22,395 nucleotides of DNA from Chrysochromulina tobinii (taxonomy: Eukaryota > Haptophyta > Prymnesiales > Chrysochromulinaceae). This document shows, one piece after another, positions 7,752 to 18,464 of this stretch (position 1 is the first letter of the stretch; every line of letters starts with the position of its first letter). The position numbers and the translations under genes are program-made. The stretch spans positions 1-22,395 of the forward strand of contig JWZX01002278.1 in the NCBI GenBank assembly GCA_001275005.1, written 5' to 3'. The notes beneath the pieces were generated by a model that did not search any database, was not told the origin of the DNA, and saw only the letters and a list, made by a program, of their open reading frames with translations.

Positions 7752-8312
7752 TTTTGTGTGCTGCTGCTGTGAAACACAGTCCCACTTGAGCCTTCACTCT
7801 CGCAGCTAATACTGATGTGCTGGAGAGCTACGATCGTGTAAACATGAGGAGGGGCTCATGATCCTAATCCAACTTAAAATCCAACCCATGGTCAGTTGCT
7901 CCTGAGTCTCACTTCGGATGGTAAACCTATTAGCTATTTCATTTTCATTCCGGGGCGCAATCGTAACAGCACGCACCAGCAGCCTACCACTCGTCCGACG
8001 TTCCGCATCCGACCCCGAACCGGGCGGCGGCGCGGGCGCGGGCCGATCAGCGTCTCGCGCTTTCGTCTCGCGCGTCTCCGGAACCGGGTACCATAAATGT
8101 CGTTAAATGTCGCGTATACCCGCGACCTAGCATACCGGACACAGCCCCCCCGCGAGGCGCCCGACATCCAAGACTGCAACCAAGGGCGCGAGGGACCCAA
8201 CAGCAACGCAGAAGCACCTCGGCACCTTGGATCCTGTGCCGCGAGACTGTAGTGAGGGCCCATCGCCATGAAGAAGGGCCGTACGCTGCCCGTACCGCCC
8301 CAGTCGCCGCGC
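7752..8312. other. Intergenic region, no gene seen
   Basis: Lies between the dioxygenase start and the DRG2 stop, both on the minus strand. It should contain the DRG2 3' UTR and the dioxygenase promoter and leader. I recognise no coding frame, RNA gene or repeat. Confidence 0.5.
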
Positions 8313-9419
8313 CTAAATCTTCTTGACGATCTGTATCACATCCTCATCCATTAGCACATGCGCCTTGCCGACGCGGCCCGGGTTGTGCTTGACGGACTTT
8401 CCCCACACCCAGCCGTACTTGAAGTCGTTGATGAGCGTGCGATGGATCTTTTTGCAGAACATTTCGACCGTCGGCTCGGCGCTGCCTCGCAGGATCACCG
8501 GTGCCGAGTAGTCCGGCATCTGGCCCTTGGGCTTCGTGTACACGCGGGTCATGTGTAGGTACTCGAAGACCTTATCCATGAGCCCATCCAAATTCCATTT
8601 ATAGTAGGACGAGATGGGGCAGTAGTGCGGCACCGCGTCGAGTATGTCGAGCTCCTCCATCGTGATCGAGTCGATCTTATTCAACGCATACACGCACGGC
8701 ATGTAGATGCGGTTCCCCTCGATGACGTCGATCAGGTCGTCCGCGGTCGCGTCGCAGTTGATCCGCACGTCGGCAGAGACGATCCGGTACTCCTTGAGAA
8801 TGACAGCGATGGAGTCGTTATCGAGGTACGTCAGCGGGACCGAGCTCGCTATGTTGAGCCCGCCGCGCTCCTTCTTCTTCACAATGATGTTCGGAGGCTG
8901 CTTGTTCAACCGGATCCCTACACCCTCCAGCTCCGCCTCAATGATACGCTTGTGCCCGAGCGGCTTCATCGCGTCGAGGACAATGATGATGCACGAGCAC
9001 GTCTTCGCGACCGCAATAACCTGCTTGCCGCGGCCTTTGCCGTCTTTGGCGCCCTCGATGATCCCGGGCAGATCGAGCAGCTGGATCTTGGCTCCTCGCC
9101 AGAATTTGATGCCCGGGATGCACGTGAGCGTCGTGAACTCGTAGGCTGCCGCCTCCGACACGACATCTGTCAGGGAGGTGAGGAGCGTCGACTTGCCGAC
9201 GGACGGGAACCCAATGAATCCAATGCGAGCATCGCCGGTCGAGCGCACGTCAAAGCCAGCGCCCGGACCGCCTCCACCTCCAGAGCTGGGCTCCATCAGC
9301 TCGCGCTTGTATTTGGCAAGCTTCGCCCGCAGCCCACACAAGTGCGCCATCGTTGCTTTGTTGACCTGCGTCCGCTTAATCTCGGCCTCGATGTCCTCGA
9401 TCTTAGACACGAGCGACAT
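8313..9419 (-). CDS. Developmentally regulated GTP-binding protein, DRG2 type
   Basis: A 368-aa intronless frame whose length matches the family. The N-terminal helical domain ([18 protein letters not shown], 6-23) is followed by the Obg-family G domain: G1 GFPSVGKS (70-77), switch region with [10 protein letters not shown] (94-103), G3 DLPG (116-119) and G4 NKID (247-250). The C-terminal TGS domain ends in [38 protein letters not shown] and RLNKQPPNI point to DRG2 rather than DRG1. DRG2 is a cytosolic, ribosome/translation-associated GTPase stabilised by the partner RWDD1 (DFRP2); no partner is seen here. The start ATG 9419 gives the expected DRG N-terminus, so nothing seems missing. This is one of the most secure calls in the window. 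Confidence 0.97.
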   Translation of the reverse strand: MSLVSKIEDIEAEIKRTQVNKATMAHLCGLRAKLAKYKRELMEPSSGGGGGPGAGFDVRSTGDARIGFIGFPSVGKSTLLTSLTDVVSEAAAYEFTTLTCIPGIKFWRGAKIQLLDLPGIIEGAKDGKGRGKQVIAVAKTCSCIIIVLDAMKPLGHKRIIEAELEGVGIRLNKQPPNIIVKKKERGGLNIASSVPLTYLDNDSIAVILKEYRIVSADVRINCDATADDLIDVIEGNRIYMPCVYALNKIDSITMEELDILDAVPHYCPISSYYKWNLDGLMDKVFEYLHMTRVYTKPKGQMPDYSAPVILRGSAEPTVEMFCKKIHRTLINDFKYGWVWGKSVKHNPGRVGKAHVLMDEDVIQIVKKI

Positions 9420-9981
9420 ATGGACGCGAGTTTATGCGGCGAGTGTGTGTGTAGCAGTGGCGTGTGGTGCCGGCCCGGTCGCGCGGCGCTGCTGGCGCGT
9501 GTGCGTCGGGCCTCGAGGTGGCCAACTGTGAACATTCCACGTGAAGACTCCCCCTCACCACCTGGACGGAGTCGAGTGTTCAACACAACGCGCATAATCT
9601 TCGGAGTACGAATGCTCCGCTCAATGGGCCTCTAGCTCTATCTCGCTATCGGTATCGCACGACGCAAGTCGCAACCCTGCGCTGAGACGCGTGACCTCCA
9701 ATTGGACGTGACGCGAGGCGCCACCGGCGTGTTTGGGTGCGCCGCCGCTGTTTGGGTGGTGCGTTGATCTCTCATTACTTTCGGTGCACCCGATGCCACG
9801 CCACGGTTCACACAGTCGGCGGGGGCGTACTCTCGCCTCCCCCGGATCGCATAGAAGACAGACACCCCTCGACGCTACATCGCCGCCATCGCCGCGCACG
9901 GGGCGCGCGCGCCCGATAATCGCGCACGTGCCGCCACCGCTGCTACCTCCACCGGCCGCACTGGCCCCCAAAGCTGGCTGT
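9420..9981. other. Intergenic region, no gene seen
   Basis: Between the DRG2 start and the light-harvesting gene stop, both on the minus strand. It should hold the DRG2 promoter and the 3' UTR of the light-harvesting gene. No RNA gene, repeat array or conserved frame was recognised. Confidence 0.5.
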
Positions 9982-10863
9982 TTAGGCGAAGAGCGCGTCG
10001 AGGCCGGCAATGAGCGGGAACTTGCCCGGAACGTACTCGATCGGGAAGATCGGGTTGCCCGTAAGACCCTCGTGGACGACCATGCCAGTGATGCCCATCA
10101 TCGCGGCGCGGCCGTTGTTGCGCTCGGTGTTGAGCTTGTACTCCTTGACCGCGGGGTCGGAGTAACGCACCCACGGAATGCGGTCGCCCACCACATCGCC
10201 GGGCTCGCGGTTCGGGTCCTGCGCGAAGAGCGAGTTATCGAGGATCGCGATCAACGCCACAATCTGCGCCCAGCCCGCCTGCGGCAGCGCCTCCCACGAG
10301 GCGATCGTGCCCGCCGGAATGTCCTCGAACTTCAGGGGCGGGAACGAGAGGTACGAGCAGTAGCCCGCCCACTTGTAGCCGGCGCCCGTGACGATCACGT
10401 GCAAGAACGCAAGCATCGCAATGCGGCCGTGCTTGATTTCGAGCTCCTGGAACCGGCGGTACTTCTCCGGGTTCTTGGTCATCAGGCCGAGCGGGTCGAA
10501 CACGCCGAGCGGGCGCGTCGTGCCAATGTCGCCTGCGTTGCAGCGGCAGCGGCGCAGCAGCAGCAGCAAGAGACGGCAACGGCCGGTCAGCGCTTGAGGC
10601 AGCGTTAGGCGCACATCGCGGAAGCGGGCGCGGCACGCGCGCGAGCGTCAGAGCTCCGCCGTCCCGCAGATGGGCAGAGATGCGCAGCACATCCCCTCCT
10701 GGCTTGCAACGGTGCGCTGGGCAGCAAGCAGCAGCGCTCGATGGAGGCGGCGGCGCGCACCGGGGCGGATGGCCGACATGGAGACCGAAGCCGCAGCGGC
10801 GCGCGTCACAAGCGGGGCAGCCTGGAAGCCCATGGTGGCCAGCGAAGAGAGAGCGAGCGACAT
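9982..10863 (-). CDS. Fucoxanthin/chlorophyll a/c-type light-harvesting protein
   Basis: Two exons, 10863-10761 and 10532-9982, give 217 aa. Exon 1 encodes a short hydrophobic, Ala/Ser-rich leader (1-31) suited to signal plus transit targeting into a secondary plastid. The join restores IRPGDIGTTRPLGVFDPLGL (32-51), the usual mature start. Helix 1 has the chlorophyll-binding ELEIKHGRIAML (E66, H69, R71). Helix 3 has ERNNGRAAMMGITGMVVHE (171-189) with the E/N/R ligand set. A middle helix lies near 118-135. These thylakoid antenna proteins bind chlorophyll a/c and carotenoids and feed the photosystems. The intron (10533-10760, 228 nt, GT...CAACGCAG, phase 1) has none of the tandem repeats seen elsewhere in the window. 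Confidence 0.93.
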
Positions 10864-11263
10864 AGCTGTTTGAGCTGAGAACGGGATGGTGAACAGAGGG
10901 GAGGACGCGCGTGAGCGAGTCGCGCGACTGAATCATGCTCGTATATGCTCTGGAGATACGCAGGCCGTAGTCCGCGGCCAGAGATCGCGGCGGCCGACCG
11001 CTGGCGGAGCCGCGCGGCGGGCGCAGCAAGCGAAAGAAGACGCTCGCGACCCACCGCTGCGATTGCGATCTCGCAGATCAATTTGTGGGTCCGCGAAGTT
11101 CTAACGCGGCTTCATTTTCGTTCCAACCCCTGGACGGTCCCCTGACAAAAACCCTATTCAAAACGCCGCGAAACAGAGTCGTCATTGTCGACCGAATTCA
11201 TTCAATGAGCTCAAAGAGTCAAGTGTTGCCGAAACTCGAAACCGATGCGCGAATGCGACATGT
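10864..11263. promoter_or_regulatory. Divergent intergenic region between the light-harvesting and BRCT genes
   Basis: About 400 bp between two start codons that face outward, so promoters for both genes should lie here. A tatatg near 10952 is about 90 bp upstream of the light-harvesting ATG but I cannot show it is a TATA box. Nothing else was recognised. Confidence 0.35.
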
Positions 11264-12391
11264 ATGCGCTCGACGACCGCTGAGAGCCTTCCACGCGACG
11301 CCAAGCGCCATCGCGTCGGATCGAGCGACGACGACGAAGCGCCGCCCGCAGCCACGCAAGGTGTGGCATCCCCACCGCGCCGAGCACCAGCAGCAGCGGA
11401 CGACAACGACGACAGCAGCGACGACGATGACTGGCCTGCAGGCACGCAGAGCGAAGCTGCCGCGGCCCCAGTGCTCCGCCTCATTGTGGGCGCACCGACA
11501 TCGTCCGCGCAGCCGCAGCGCCCTGTGCGCATTGCGCTCACGGGCTGCCGCGACGGCCCATCCTTGCAACGCTACTGCGCAGTGGCCCGCGCACTTGGTG
11601 CTGAGGTGGATGTCGGTCCGGTCATCTCGAGCGCGGTGACGCACGTGGTTGTGTTCCCGGCAGTGGGCGCCAAGCGGACCGCGAAGAGCATATGGGCGTA
11701 CGCGCGCACAGCACCGAACCGTGTCATCCTTTCCGCCGCCACATCCGCTCACGCATGTCGCCCTGCCTGTGCCGCCGCCATCCGTGAGTGCTTTCCTGGC
11801 AGGGCCCTGACTAAGAAGGTACTGGTCTCGCCGTGCTGGCTCGACGCCTCATCGCAGCATGGCACGCTGCTGCCGCTCACGCCCGCGCATTCCACTTCCA
11901 CGAGCCTCACATTGACACCGTCACCAGCGCCGCCACCGCTCCTATCCTCCCCTACACCGCCGCTGCCACCGCCAGTGCCACCGCCGCCGCCGCCGCCATC
12001 GTCGCCGCCGCACGCGGTGCGAGGCATCGCCAACCCGCTTGACGGCACGCGCGTACACGTGACAGCCGCCTTCATCGCACAGCACCGCGCCGACGCGACG
12101 GTGCGCGCCCTGTTAACGGAGCAAGCCTACCTCCTGCACGCCGCCCGACGGCTCACCTCAGCACACACGGCAAGCGCAGACTTCGTCTTTGCTGCCGACG
12201 ACGAGGCGGAAGGGTGGCGGCCCGTCGATGGCGGTGGCAACGGCAGCTCGAGTGCGCTGTCGCGGTGGCCCCCAGCCGTGCTTACGTGGGAACGCTTCCT
12301 CGAGCGACTCGTGCCCGGCCATTCCAGGAGGTGGCTGCAGCCCTCGTGCAGGCGTGCTCGATCTTTAACTCTAGGTGCACAGCACATGTAA
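11264..12391 (+). CDS. BRCT-domain protein
   Basis: A 375-aa single frame. The N-terminal 85 residues are acidic and disordered-looking, with a KRHR basic patch (14-17) that could be a nuclear signal. Residues 87-205 fit a BRCT fold: a strand VRIALTGC, then ALGAEVDVGPVISSAVTHVVV (110-130) with the characteristic small-residue turn and THVVV strand, then KKVLVSPCWLDASSQHGTLL (184-203) carrying the conserved Trp. A Pro-rich linker (220-250) precedes a second, weaker BRCT-like segment (262-350: TRVHVTAAF, ADFVFAADDE, AVLTWERFLERL). BRCT proteins are nuclear phosphopeptide-binding adaptors in DNA damage response or replication; the specific orthologue cannot be named. A 3' AATAAA lies at 12478-12483. 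Splicing in the Pro-rich linker cannot be excluded. Confidence 0.75.
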   Translation: MRSTTAESLPRDAKRHRVGSSDDDEAPPAATQGVASPPRRAPAAADDNDDSSDDDDWPAGTQSEAAAAPVLRLIVGAPTSSAQPQRPVRIALTGCRDGPSLQRYCAVARALGAEVDVGPVISSAVTHVVVFPAVGAKRTAKSIWAYARTAPNRVILSAATSAHACRPACAAAIRECFPGRALTKKVLVSPCWLDASSQHGTLLPLTPAHSTSTSLTLTPSPAPPPLLSSPTPPLPPPVPPPPPPPSSPPHAVRGIANPLDGTRVHVTAAFIAQHRADATVRALLTEQAYLLHAARRLTSAHTASADFVFAADDEAEGWRPVDGGGNGSSSALSRWPPAVLTWERFLERLVPGHSRRWLQPSCRRARSLTLGAQHM

Positions 12392-12854
12392 GCACCCGCG
12401 CTCCCGGTCCAGAGCTGTCGCGGTTCGTTCCGAGGTTGTGTAGACCGAATAAGAAGTCAAATAACACTGGAAGAGTTAATAAACACGTCGCGTTAGTTCG
12501 CCACACGACGGACTCGTAAATGATACCCTTAACGTTGATACGCGGCCGCGCGTCGGACCGAATCAATAACTGTTGTGCTTGCGGGGAAACGCGGACTGCC
12601 TCTGAAGAGCTGCCCGTCCTCGGAAGCCCTTGTCCTTGCAATCTTCTGAGGTGGATCCGAGAGTCCGGAAAGGGCTCCTCATCTTCTCGGCCTCTCGCGA
12701 ACCGCGCCGACAACCTCGCTCCCTCACACGCATGAGACTGCGTCTGCTCTCAAGACGAGCAAGCTGCGTCCCCCCAGCAAAACAAAAAAAAAGCTGCGAC
12801 GGAATCGGTTACTGCGTCGGCTGGATGGGAGCCTCGCGATCACCCAGGTCGAGA
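12392..12854. other. Convergent intergenic region, no gene seen
   Basis: Holds the 3' ends of the BRCT gene (plus) and the deubiquitinase (minus). AATAAA at 12478-12483 is a possible polyadenylation signal for the BRCT gene, and there is a run of nine A's near 12784. No further gene recognised. Confidence 0.5.
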
Positions 12855-14199
12855 TCACAGGATGACCTCCTCCCCATTCCAGTCGATCTCGGCGGCAGGC
12901 CAGCGCGTCTTGATCACGAGCTCCAGCGGCGGCGCGTGGTCGGGCCCGGGCCCGCCCGCCCGATGCAGCGTGAGGCGCACCGCGTCGCACCGCTCCGCCA
13001 TCTGGTCATAATAGTGAAGCTCGATCGAGCCGCCCTCGGCGAGCTGCGGCGGAGGTGGAAGCGGCTCGAGCTCGTCTTCGGCGCCGCGCCCGCCGGCTTC
13101 GTCAGCTTCGTCAGGCGCGGGGTCTCCAGGCAGGCGCTCGCTTGGATCCCACAGCAGGTCGGGCGGTGTGCCGCCCTGCGCCCAGAGCACTGAGGTCGTC
13201 AGTGCGTGTTCAGCAGGCCATGGCGGGCAATCCGCGGCCGTCATGGGCTCCACGGCCATCATGGGCAATCCGCGGTCATCATGGGCAATCCGCGGCCATC
13301 ACCTGCGCCCAAAGCACCGAGTAGTGCGACTCGGACTGCACGACGAAGACAGGCGTCATCGGTCGTTTGTAGTGCGAGCCCACTGTGAGCAGGGTGCCCT
13401 CGGCGCCTTGGCGCTCGAAGAGCGTCAAGAAGCCGACGAGCGCACGCCGCGGCACGCCCTTGAGCCGCACGCCCCCACCCTCACCGCCGCCGCTCGTTGC
13501 CTCGCCATCGTTCGCATCGCCGCCGACATTCTTCTCGCCATCGAAGACGTTCGAATGTGCACGCCCGATCAGGAGCAGGTTGACGAGCTCCTGGGAGCAG
13601 TAGCCGTTGACGCCTATGAGCGGCGTCGGGAAGTCGGCGTCGCGGCCGAGCATGGCGATGCCGCGCGTGAGGGCCACGCTGTAGAGGAACAGAGCGATGC
13701 CCGGTCCGTCGGCCAGGGCGTACACCCCCGAGCAGGCTCGCAAGGCGTTGAGCACTTCGGCTTGCGAGCCGCACTGGGTGGCCGTGAGTGCTTCAGCGGC
13801 GGCAAGCAGCGGCGGGAGCTCGCGGCTCTTGCAACTGACGACCGTCGCGAGCCGGCCGACGCGGGCAGCCCAGATGATTTGCGCCAGCGCTGAGATGAGA
13901 GCATCGGCCGCATCCTGGCGGCTGAGCGTCGACGGGTCGATGGCCGCCGACTCGGAGCGTTCGAGGAGCTCGCGGATCGTGTAAGCCTGCACCGCGGCGA
14001 GCACGCCACAAGGGCCACCCTCGCGCTGGGTCAGACCACATGCCAGGCCAGAATCACGAAGGGCGAAGCCGCCTCGCCACGAGGGCGCAAAGTCACGCTG
14101 ATCGTGACCTAGCAAGGCGCGATGCAGGCTGCCGAGTGTCTCGCGATCGAGCGTCGTGGTTTTGGCGCGGCCAGACTGCTGAGAAGCAGGTCGTGCCAT
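12855..14199 (-). CDS. MINDY-3/4-family deubiquitinase
   Basis: Two exons, 14199-13303 and 13175-12855, give 405 aa. CGLTQREGGPCGVLAAVQAY (54-73) holds the family oxyanion glutamine (Q58) and catalytic cysteine (C64). SESHYSVLW (289-297) holds the catalytic histidine H292. GRAHSNVFDG, GFLTLFE and the C-terminal ELHYYDQ...VIKTRWPAAEIDWNG-type ending also match MINDY-3/4 (FAM188). The family cleaves ubiquitin chains, preferring Lys48 linkage in characterised members. Between the histidine and the C-terminal block is an acidic/Pro-rich insert. ATG 14199 was chosen because upstream codons overlap the divergent GPCR. The frame itself is open to 14427. The 127-nt intron (13176-13302, phase 0) contains a copy of the upstream exon end. 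Confidence 0.9.
13176..13302 (-). repeat. Deubiquitinase intron: four ~20-nt repeats plus a copy of the upstream exon end
   Basis: From the donor at 13302, four tandem units of 18-20 nt (coding-strand type GTGATGGCCGCGGATTGCCC) fill 13302-13225. The last 18 nt of the intron (13193-13176) repeat the last 18 nt of the upstream exon (13320-13303) with 16 of 18 matches. Both copies end in GGGCGCAG, so exon end and intron end look alike. Confidence 0.85.
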
Positions 14200-14303
14200 C
14201 AGCGGCGGCGAAAGTCGCACTCGCACCCCAACCGCGCCCTCGCAAACCGCGCCCTCGCGAGAGGTGTGAAAGCCCGGAAGTGTCCGACCTTCCACCGGCT
14301 CAA
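14200..14303. promoter_or_regulatory. Very short divergent region between the deubiquitinase and GPCR start codons
   Basis: Only 104 bp separate the two proposed start codons, implying a shared bidirectional promoter or overlapping leaders. No motif was recognised. The size depends on both start choices being right. Confidence 0.3.
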
Positions 14304-15248
14304 ATGAATTGTGTGCTTGCTTTTCACGCGCGTTCGATGTGGTCAATATTGGGCGTGGCAGTGGCCAGCAGCGTGGCCGATATCTCTGTTCTGTTAGCGT
14401 GGGTTTGCGGGGGTCAAGCCTCGGCACGCAACTTTACGGTCCGGTTTGTGGCATTCTTTGCCATGTCCAACCTTGTGACATGCGTCTCTGCCATCCTCAA
14501 CAACGTCCTGAGCTCGGCACCACCCGCGATGATCTGCAGCGGCCTTGCTGTGGCGGAATGGTACGGCGTGTTCGCATCCTGGATGTGGACGGCGGCCATT
14601 GCGTGCGCCTTTCGTTCGTGCTTTCGACGCGGCAAGGTCAATCCGACGCGGCTGGAAGAGGTGGGCATGCATCTCGCATGCTGGCTTCTTCCAGCCGGCC
14701 TGCTGGGCGCGGCAGCGGCCCTCGGCTCGCAGTTTGGAGCCGTCGACGATGGCGAGAGCGGCAGTGGCGGTAGCAGCACAGCCGACTCGACCGCACTTTG
14801 TGGGTGGCTCACTGAGGATGACCTTGATGCTCCGGAGCTTCCGGAGGTTGCGTCGGACATGATCATCAACGGCCTCCTCCTCGGCGTGTTTGCCTTCAAC
14901 TCGTTTGCCTTCCTTTCGGTCTATCAGACCTTAAATAAAGCCGCGGAGGCGACAGCGTCCGCGGAGCTTCTGGAGGGATCGGCCTCCGCCAGGCGACGCA
15001 ACCAGCTCTGGCGAACCTTTGTCGCGTATTTGGCCGCCTTTGTCATCACGCAGGCGCCACGGGCGCTGTACAACCTCGCGCTGGACATCCGGCACTTTGA
15101 CGCGGCCGTGGCGACGGAACTCGTGTACTGCATGAGCTACTCGCACGGCATCGTAAACGCCGTGGTCTACGGCGTCACCAACAGGGCTTTGTGGGACCAC
15201 TGGCGGCGATGGCCACCACGTTGTTGCTGCGGCGGGTGCCGGTGCTAG
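14304..15248 (+). CDS. Seven-transmembrane receptor, cAMP-receptor-like (class E) GPCR
   Basis: A 314-aa intronless frame with seven hydrophobic segments near residues 13-35, 47-68, 80-103, 122-143, 187-208, 236-256 and 268-292. C78 at the top of helix 3 and C166 in the second extracellular loop (ALCGWL) are placed for the conserved GPCR disulfide. Helix 7 ends MSYSHGIVNAVVYGVTNRAL (277-296), close in style to Dictyostelium cAMP receptors and related secretin-like protist GPCRs. Loop 3 is basic (ARRRNQLWR) as expected for G-protein contact. The tail is short and Cys-rich (CCCGGCRC), possibly palmitoylated. Ligand unknown. ATG 14304 was preferred to the longer frame from 14040, which runs antisense through the deubiquitinase; Met12 (14337) is an alternative start. 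Confidence 0.75.
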   Translation: MNCVLAFHARSMWSILGVAVASSVADISVLLAWVCGGQASARNFTVRFVAFFAMSNLVTCVSAILNNVLSSAPPAMICSGLAVAEWYGVFASWMWTAAIACAFRSCFRRGKVNPTRLEEVGMHLACWLLPAGLLGAAAALGSQFGAVDDGESGSGGSSTADSTALCGWLTEDDLDAPELPEVASDMIINGLLLGVFAFNSFAFLSVYQTLNKAAEATASAELLEGSASARRRNQLWRTFVAYLAAFVITQAPRALYNLALDIRHFDAAVATELVYCMSYSHGIVNAVVYGVTNRALWDHWRRWPPRCCCGGCRC

Positions 15249-16071
15249 CACATGCTGTCGCTGCCATTCTCTCGAGTTCCCCCAACCCGCCCATAGCATT
15301 GCCGCATAGCGTTGCCCATAGACATATTTTACAAGTAACGCGAAGGCCGACACTCAGCTCTTCTTTGTGGATCCGGGGCGAGGGCCGGGCCCGGAGGCAG
15401 CGCGCTCCAGTGGATCTGGATACGCGGCGCGCTCCGGTCCACGCCACGTCTCCAGGACGCGAGCCCGAGCGCGGCGGGGTTTACGGCGGGGTCGCAAATC
15501 GCAAACGACCATCACCATGCGACGGCAAACGACTTCCATGACGTGACGGTCCATCAATACAATGCATATGCAATGGCCGCGCTTGTTCCATGCGCGCTTC
15601 GGCGCCGCATGTACAGGCGGGTACATTGTACCGCCGCTTCCAGAGTCCTGGGTGCCGAAAAGGCAAAAGCGTCACCTCCCAAATCAGGGGCAGTCTCCCA
15701 AAGCTATAGGGGCCCAGTCGTCCAAAAGCAGGTCACGCCCGGAGACGGGAGAGCCCTAAGGATACACTTAGTCAATGTTTCGGCGGAAACTATCTCGGAT
15801 AGGCGTCGCTCCATTTCAGATTTATTTCGAATCTCGACACCCAATCTCGCACTCCGGTAACTCACGCGCCGTATTTTTTCCCGAATTCGATTTATTTGGT
15901 CTGAGACAGCCGCAATGCCGCATCGTCGCTCCTTTCGACATTGAAGGTGCGCCTCCCTTGCGCCTCCCGGGCTGCTCCCTGGCGCCGCGTCCTGCGGATT
16001 GTGATGAATCGCTCACGTGCCTCGTACGTTGGTACCCCCGTGTGCGCGTGCGCAACAGTCTGCAACTGACA
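15249..16071. other. Intergenic region, no gene seen
   Basis: Between the GPCR stop and the DUR3 start, both on the plus strand. A reading frame is open from 15775 into DUR3, but its 99 codons look non-coding, so this is taken as promoter and 5' leader. No RNA gene or repeat recognised. Confidence 0.5.
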
Positions 16072-18464
16072 ATGTCGTGCGGCTATGGAACGATAGGCTT
16101 CAAGTGCGCAGAGATCTACACGCTCGGCGGCACGGTCTCGCTGGCGCGTGCGACAGAGATCCATAAGCTGGGCGAAAAGCTTGGCCTCACCGAGTTCAAC
16201 CCGACGAGCGTCAATTGGGATGCCCCGATCTCGTGGAAGGGTGCGCTTCTCTCTGTCAACTCGAACTCCTCGGCCTTCGACGCTGTCTTTGCCGCTGCAA
16301 ATGCGGCGCTGGGCTTGGAGAACACCTCTGGGTTCATCATGTCCCAGGGCTCTGGCTATGGCATGCTCTTCGGCTTCGGAATCGCCTTGACCTTCGGCAC
16401 GATGTTCCTCACGTATCTGGAGCATAAGTTCGGCGGATCCGAGGTGACAAACTCCGAGTTCTTCAACACGGGTGGCCGTGACGTTAAGACCGGCCTGACC
16501 GCGGCCGTGATCGTTTCCCAGTGGACCTGGGCCGCGACCCTCCTCCAGTCCTCGAACGTCGCTTGGCAGTACGGCATCTCCGGCCCCTTCTGGTACGCGG
16601 CGGGTGCCACGATTCAGATCCTCCTGTTCGGCATCGTCGCCATCGAGGTCAAGCGTCGTGCGCCCAACGCCCACACCTTCTGCGAGATCATCAAGCTTCG
16701 TTGGGGCACGTGTGCTCACATCATCTTCTTCTGGTACGGCATCGCGGCCAACGCGATCGTCTCGGCCATGCTTCTGCTCGGTGGCTGGTAAGCGCGTTTG
16801 AATCGAAGTTGACTGCTGCATGCCTTCAGAAGCATACTGCTCCAACGGCTGACGAATGCCCTCTACCCCATCGACTGTGTCCCCCCCTTGTCCCCCTGAC
16901 GCACAGTGCCGTCTTCCAGGGCGTCTCGGGAGTCCCTATCGAGGCCAGCTCGTTCATCATCCCAACCATGACGATGGTGTACACCCTCATGGGCGGTCTC
17001 AAGGCGACCTTCTACGCAGGCTACGTGCACACGGTGATCATCATGATTGTGCTCATGTACTTCGTCTCCCTGGTCTATGGCTACGAGCAGGACTGCAGCG
17101 ACACATCCAAGGCTTGCACCACGATCGGCTCCGCCTCGGTCATGTACGAGCGTCTCCGGTTCATGACGGCCCTTCCCAAGCGCTTCGGCTCGGCGTGGGG
17201 CGTGGACGCCGTCACCGGTGACAACAAGACCTACACCGGCTTCCACCAGGGCCCCGCCAACCTCGGCGGCGAGCAGAACCGCGAGGGCTCCTACCTCACC
17301 ATGATGTCGAGTGATGGCGTCGCCTTCGGCATCATCAACATCATCGGCAACTTCGGCACCGTCTTCGTCGATCAGGCCTACTGGCAGTCCGCCATTGCGG
17401 CGAAGCCGGGCGCCGCACACAAGGGCTACATCCTCGGTGGCATGGTGTGGTTCGCTATCCCCTTCGCGCTTGGCACGTCCCTCGGCCTCGCGGGCACCGC
17501 CCTCAACGTCGACATCACCGCGGACGAAGCTGGGCAAGGTCTGGTCCCCCCAGCTGCCGCCATCGCAATGATGGGCCAGTCTGGCGCGCTCCTGATCATG
17601 ACGCAGCTCACCATGGCCATCCTCTCCACCGGCTCGGCCGAGATGATCGCCGTGGCCTCGCTCGTCGCGTACGACGTCTACCGCGAGTACATTAACCCCA
17701 AGGCGACCGGCAACCAAATCATGTGGGTCTCCCGCCTCGCTGTGTGCGGGTGGGCCTTGGTCATGGCCATCCTCTCCATCATCCTCCAGCGGACTGGCCT
17801 CGGCCTCGGTTGGGTCTACAACTGGATGGCCATCATCCTGGGCTCCGCCGTGCCCCCCATTTCCATGTCCATCTACTCCAAGGACCTCGACGCCGTCTTC
17901 GCAATCGCCTCGGCCCTCCTCGGCACGGCAGCGGCCATCACCGTCTGGCTCATCACCGCCTCCACGTACGGCCCCCTCAACGTCGAGAACACCGGGCAGC
18001 TGTACGCGCAGCTCGGTGGCGGCCTCGCTGCGCTCCTCGTCTCGCAGTTCATCTGCTGGATTGGTGTCTATGTCAGGCCGCAGAATTACAACTGGGACAA
18101 ACTGCTCACCGGCATCAAGCTCGTCGGCGGCGACGGAGGTGAGAACTCCAAGGTGCTCGGTGACAACGATCCCGATGCTACCCCCGAGGCCCTCCTGCAC
18201 GCTCAGAAGTGGATCATCGAGATTGGCTGGTTCTTGTCCATCTTCCTGATCATCATTTGGCCTGTCGCCATGGTCCCTCTGGGTGCCTTCGGCAAGTCCT
18301 CCTTCCAGATTTGGGCGGCTCTCTCTCTCGTGTGGGGCTGGGCGGCTGGCCTTACGATCATCGTTCTGCCCATCTACGAATCCCTGGATGGCATCCTCGG
18401 TATCCTCTCCTGCCGCAAGAAGAAGGTTGACACGAAGCTCAAGGGGGACGCCTCCACTGCCTAA
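16072..18464 (+). CDS. DUR3: DUR3-type urea/sodium (proton) symporter
   Basis: Two exons, 16072-16787 and 16907-18464, give 757 aa of the solute:sodium symporter family. Diagnostic DUR3 blocks are present: [57 protein letters not shown] and [17 protein letters not shown] in exon 1, then [20 protein letters not shown] in exon 2. About 14-15 hydrophobic helices follow the SSS pattern. DUR3 imports urea at the plasma membrane driven by Na+ or H+; algae use it to scavenge urea and it is usually nitrogen-regulated. No regulatory site is visible. The intron (16788-16906, 119 nt, GTAAGC...GCACAG, phase 2) has a pyrimidine-rich 3' end and no repeats. ATG 16072 was chosen because upstream codons look non-coding. 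An exon-1 segment with N-x-S/T sites (SVNSNSS) sits before the first helix. Confidence 0.95.

Noticed and set aside
8625-9635. 336-codon open frame antisense to DRG2
   Set aside because: It mirrors the conserved GTPase gene; the Arg/Asp/Leu-rich product has no family-like pattern.
11264-12391. Assignment of the BRCT protein to a named family (MDC1, PAXIP1, TopBP1)
   Set aside because: Only the general BRCT fold signature is visible; the second domain is too weak to choose an orthologue.
14040-14303. 88-codon N-terminal extension of the GPCR
   Set aside because: It runs antisense through the conserved N-terminus of the deubiquitinase, is Arg/Ser-rich, and a normal GPCR start exists at 14304.
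15775-16071. 99-codon N-terminal extension of DUR3
   Set aside because: No targeting or conserved pattern; DUR3 proteins start near the segment encoded from 16072.
15249-16071. Possible extra gene or tRNA in the longest gene-free stretch between known genes
   Set aside because: No cloverleaf-like arms, no T-arm consensus and no frame with convincing amino acid pattern.
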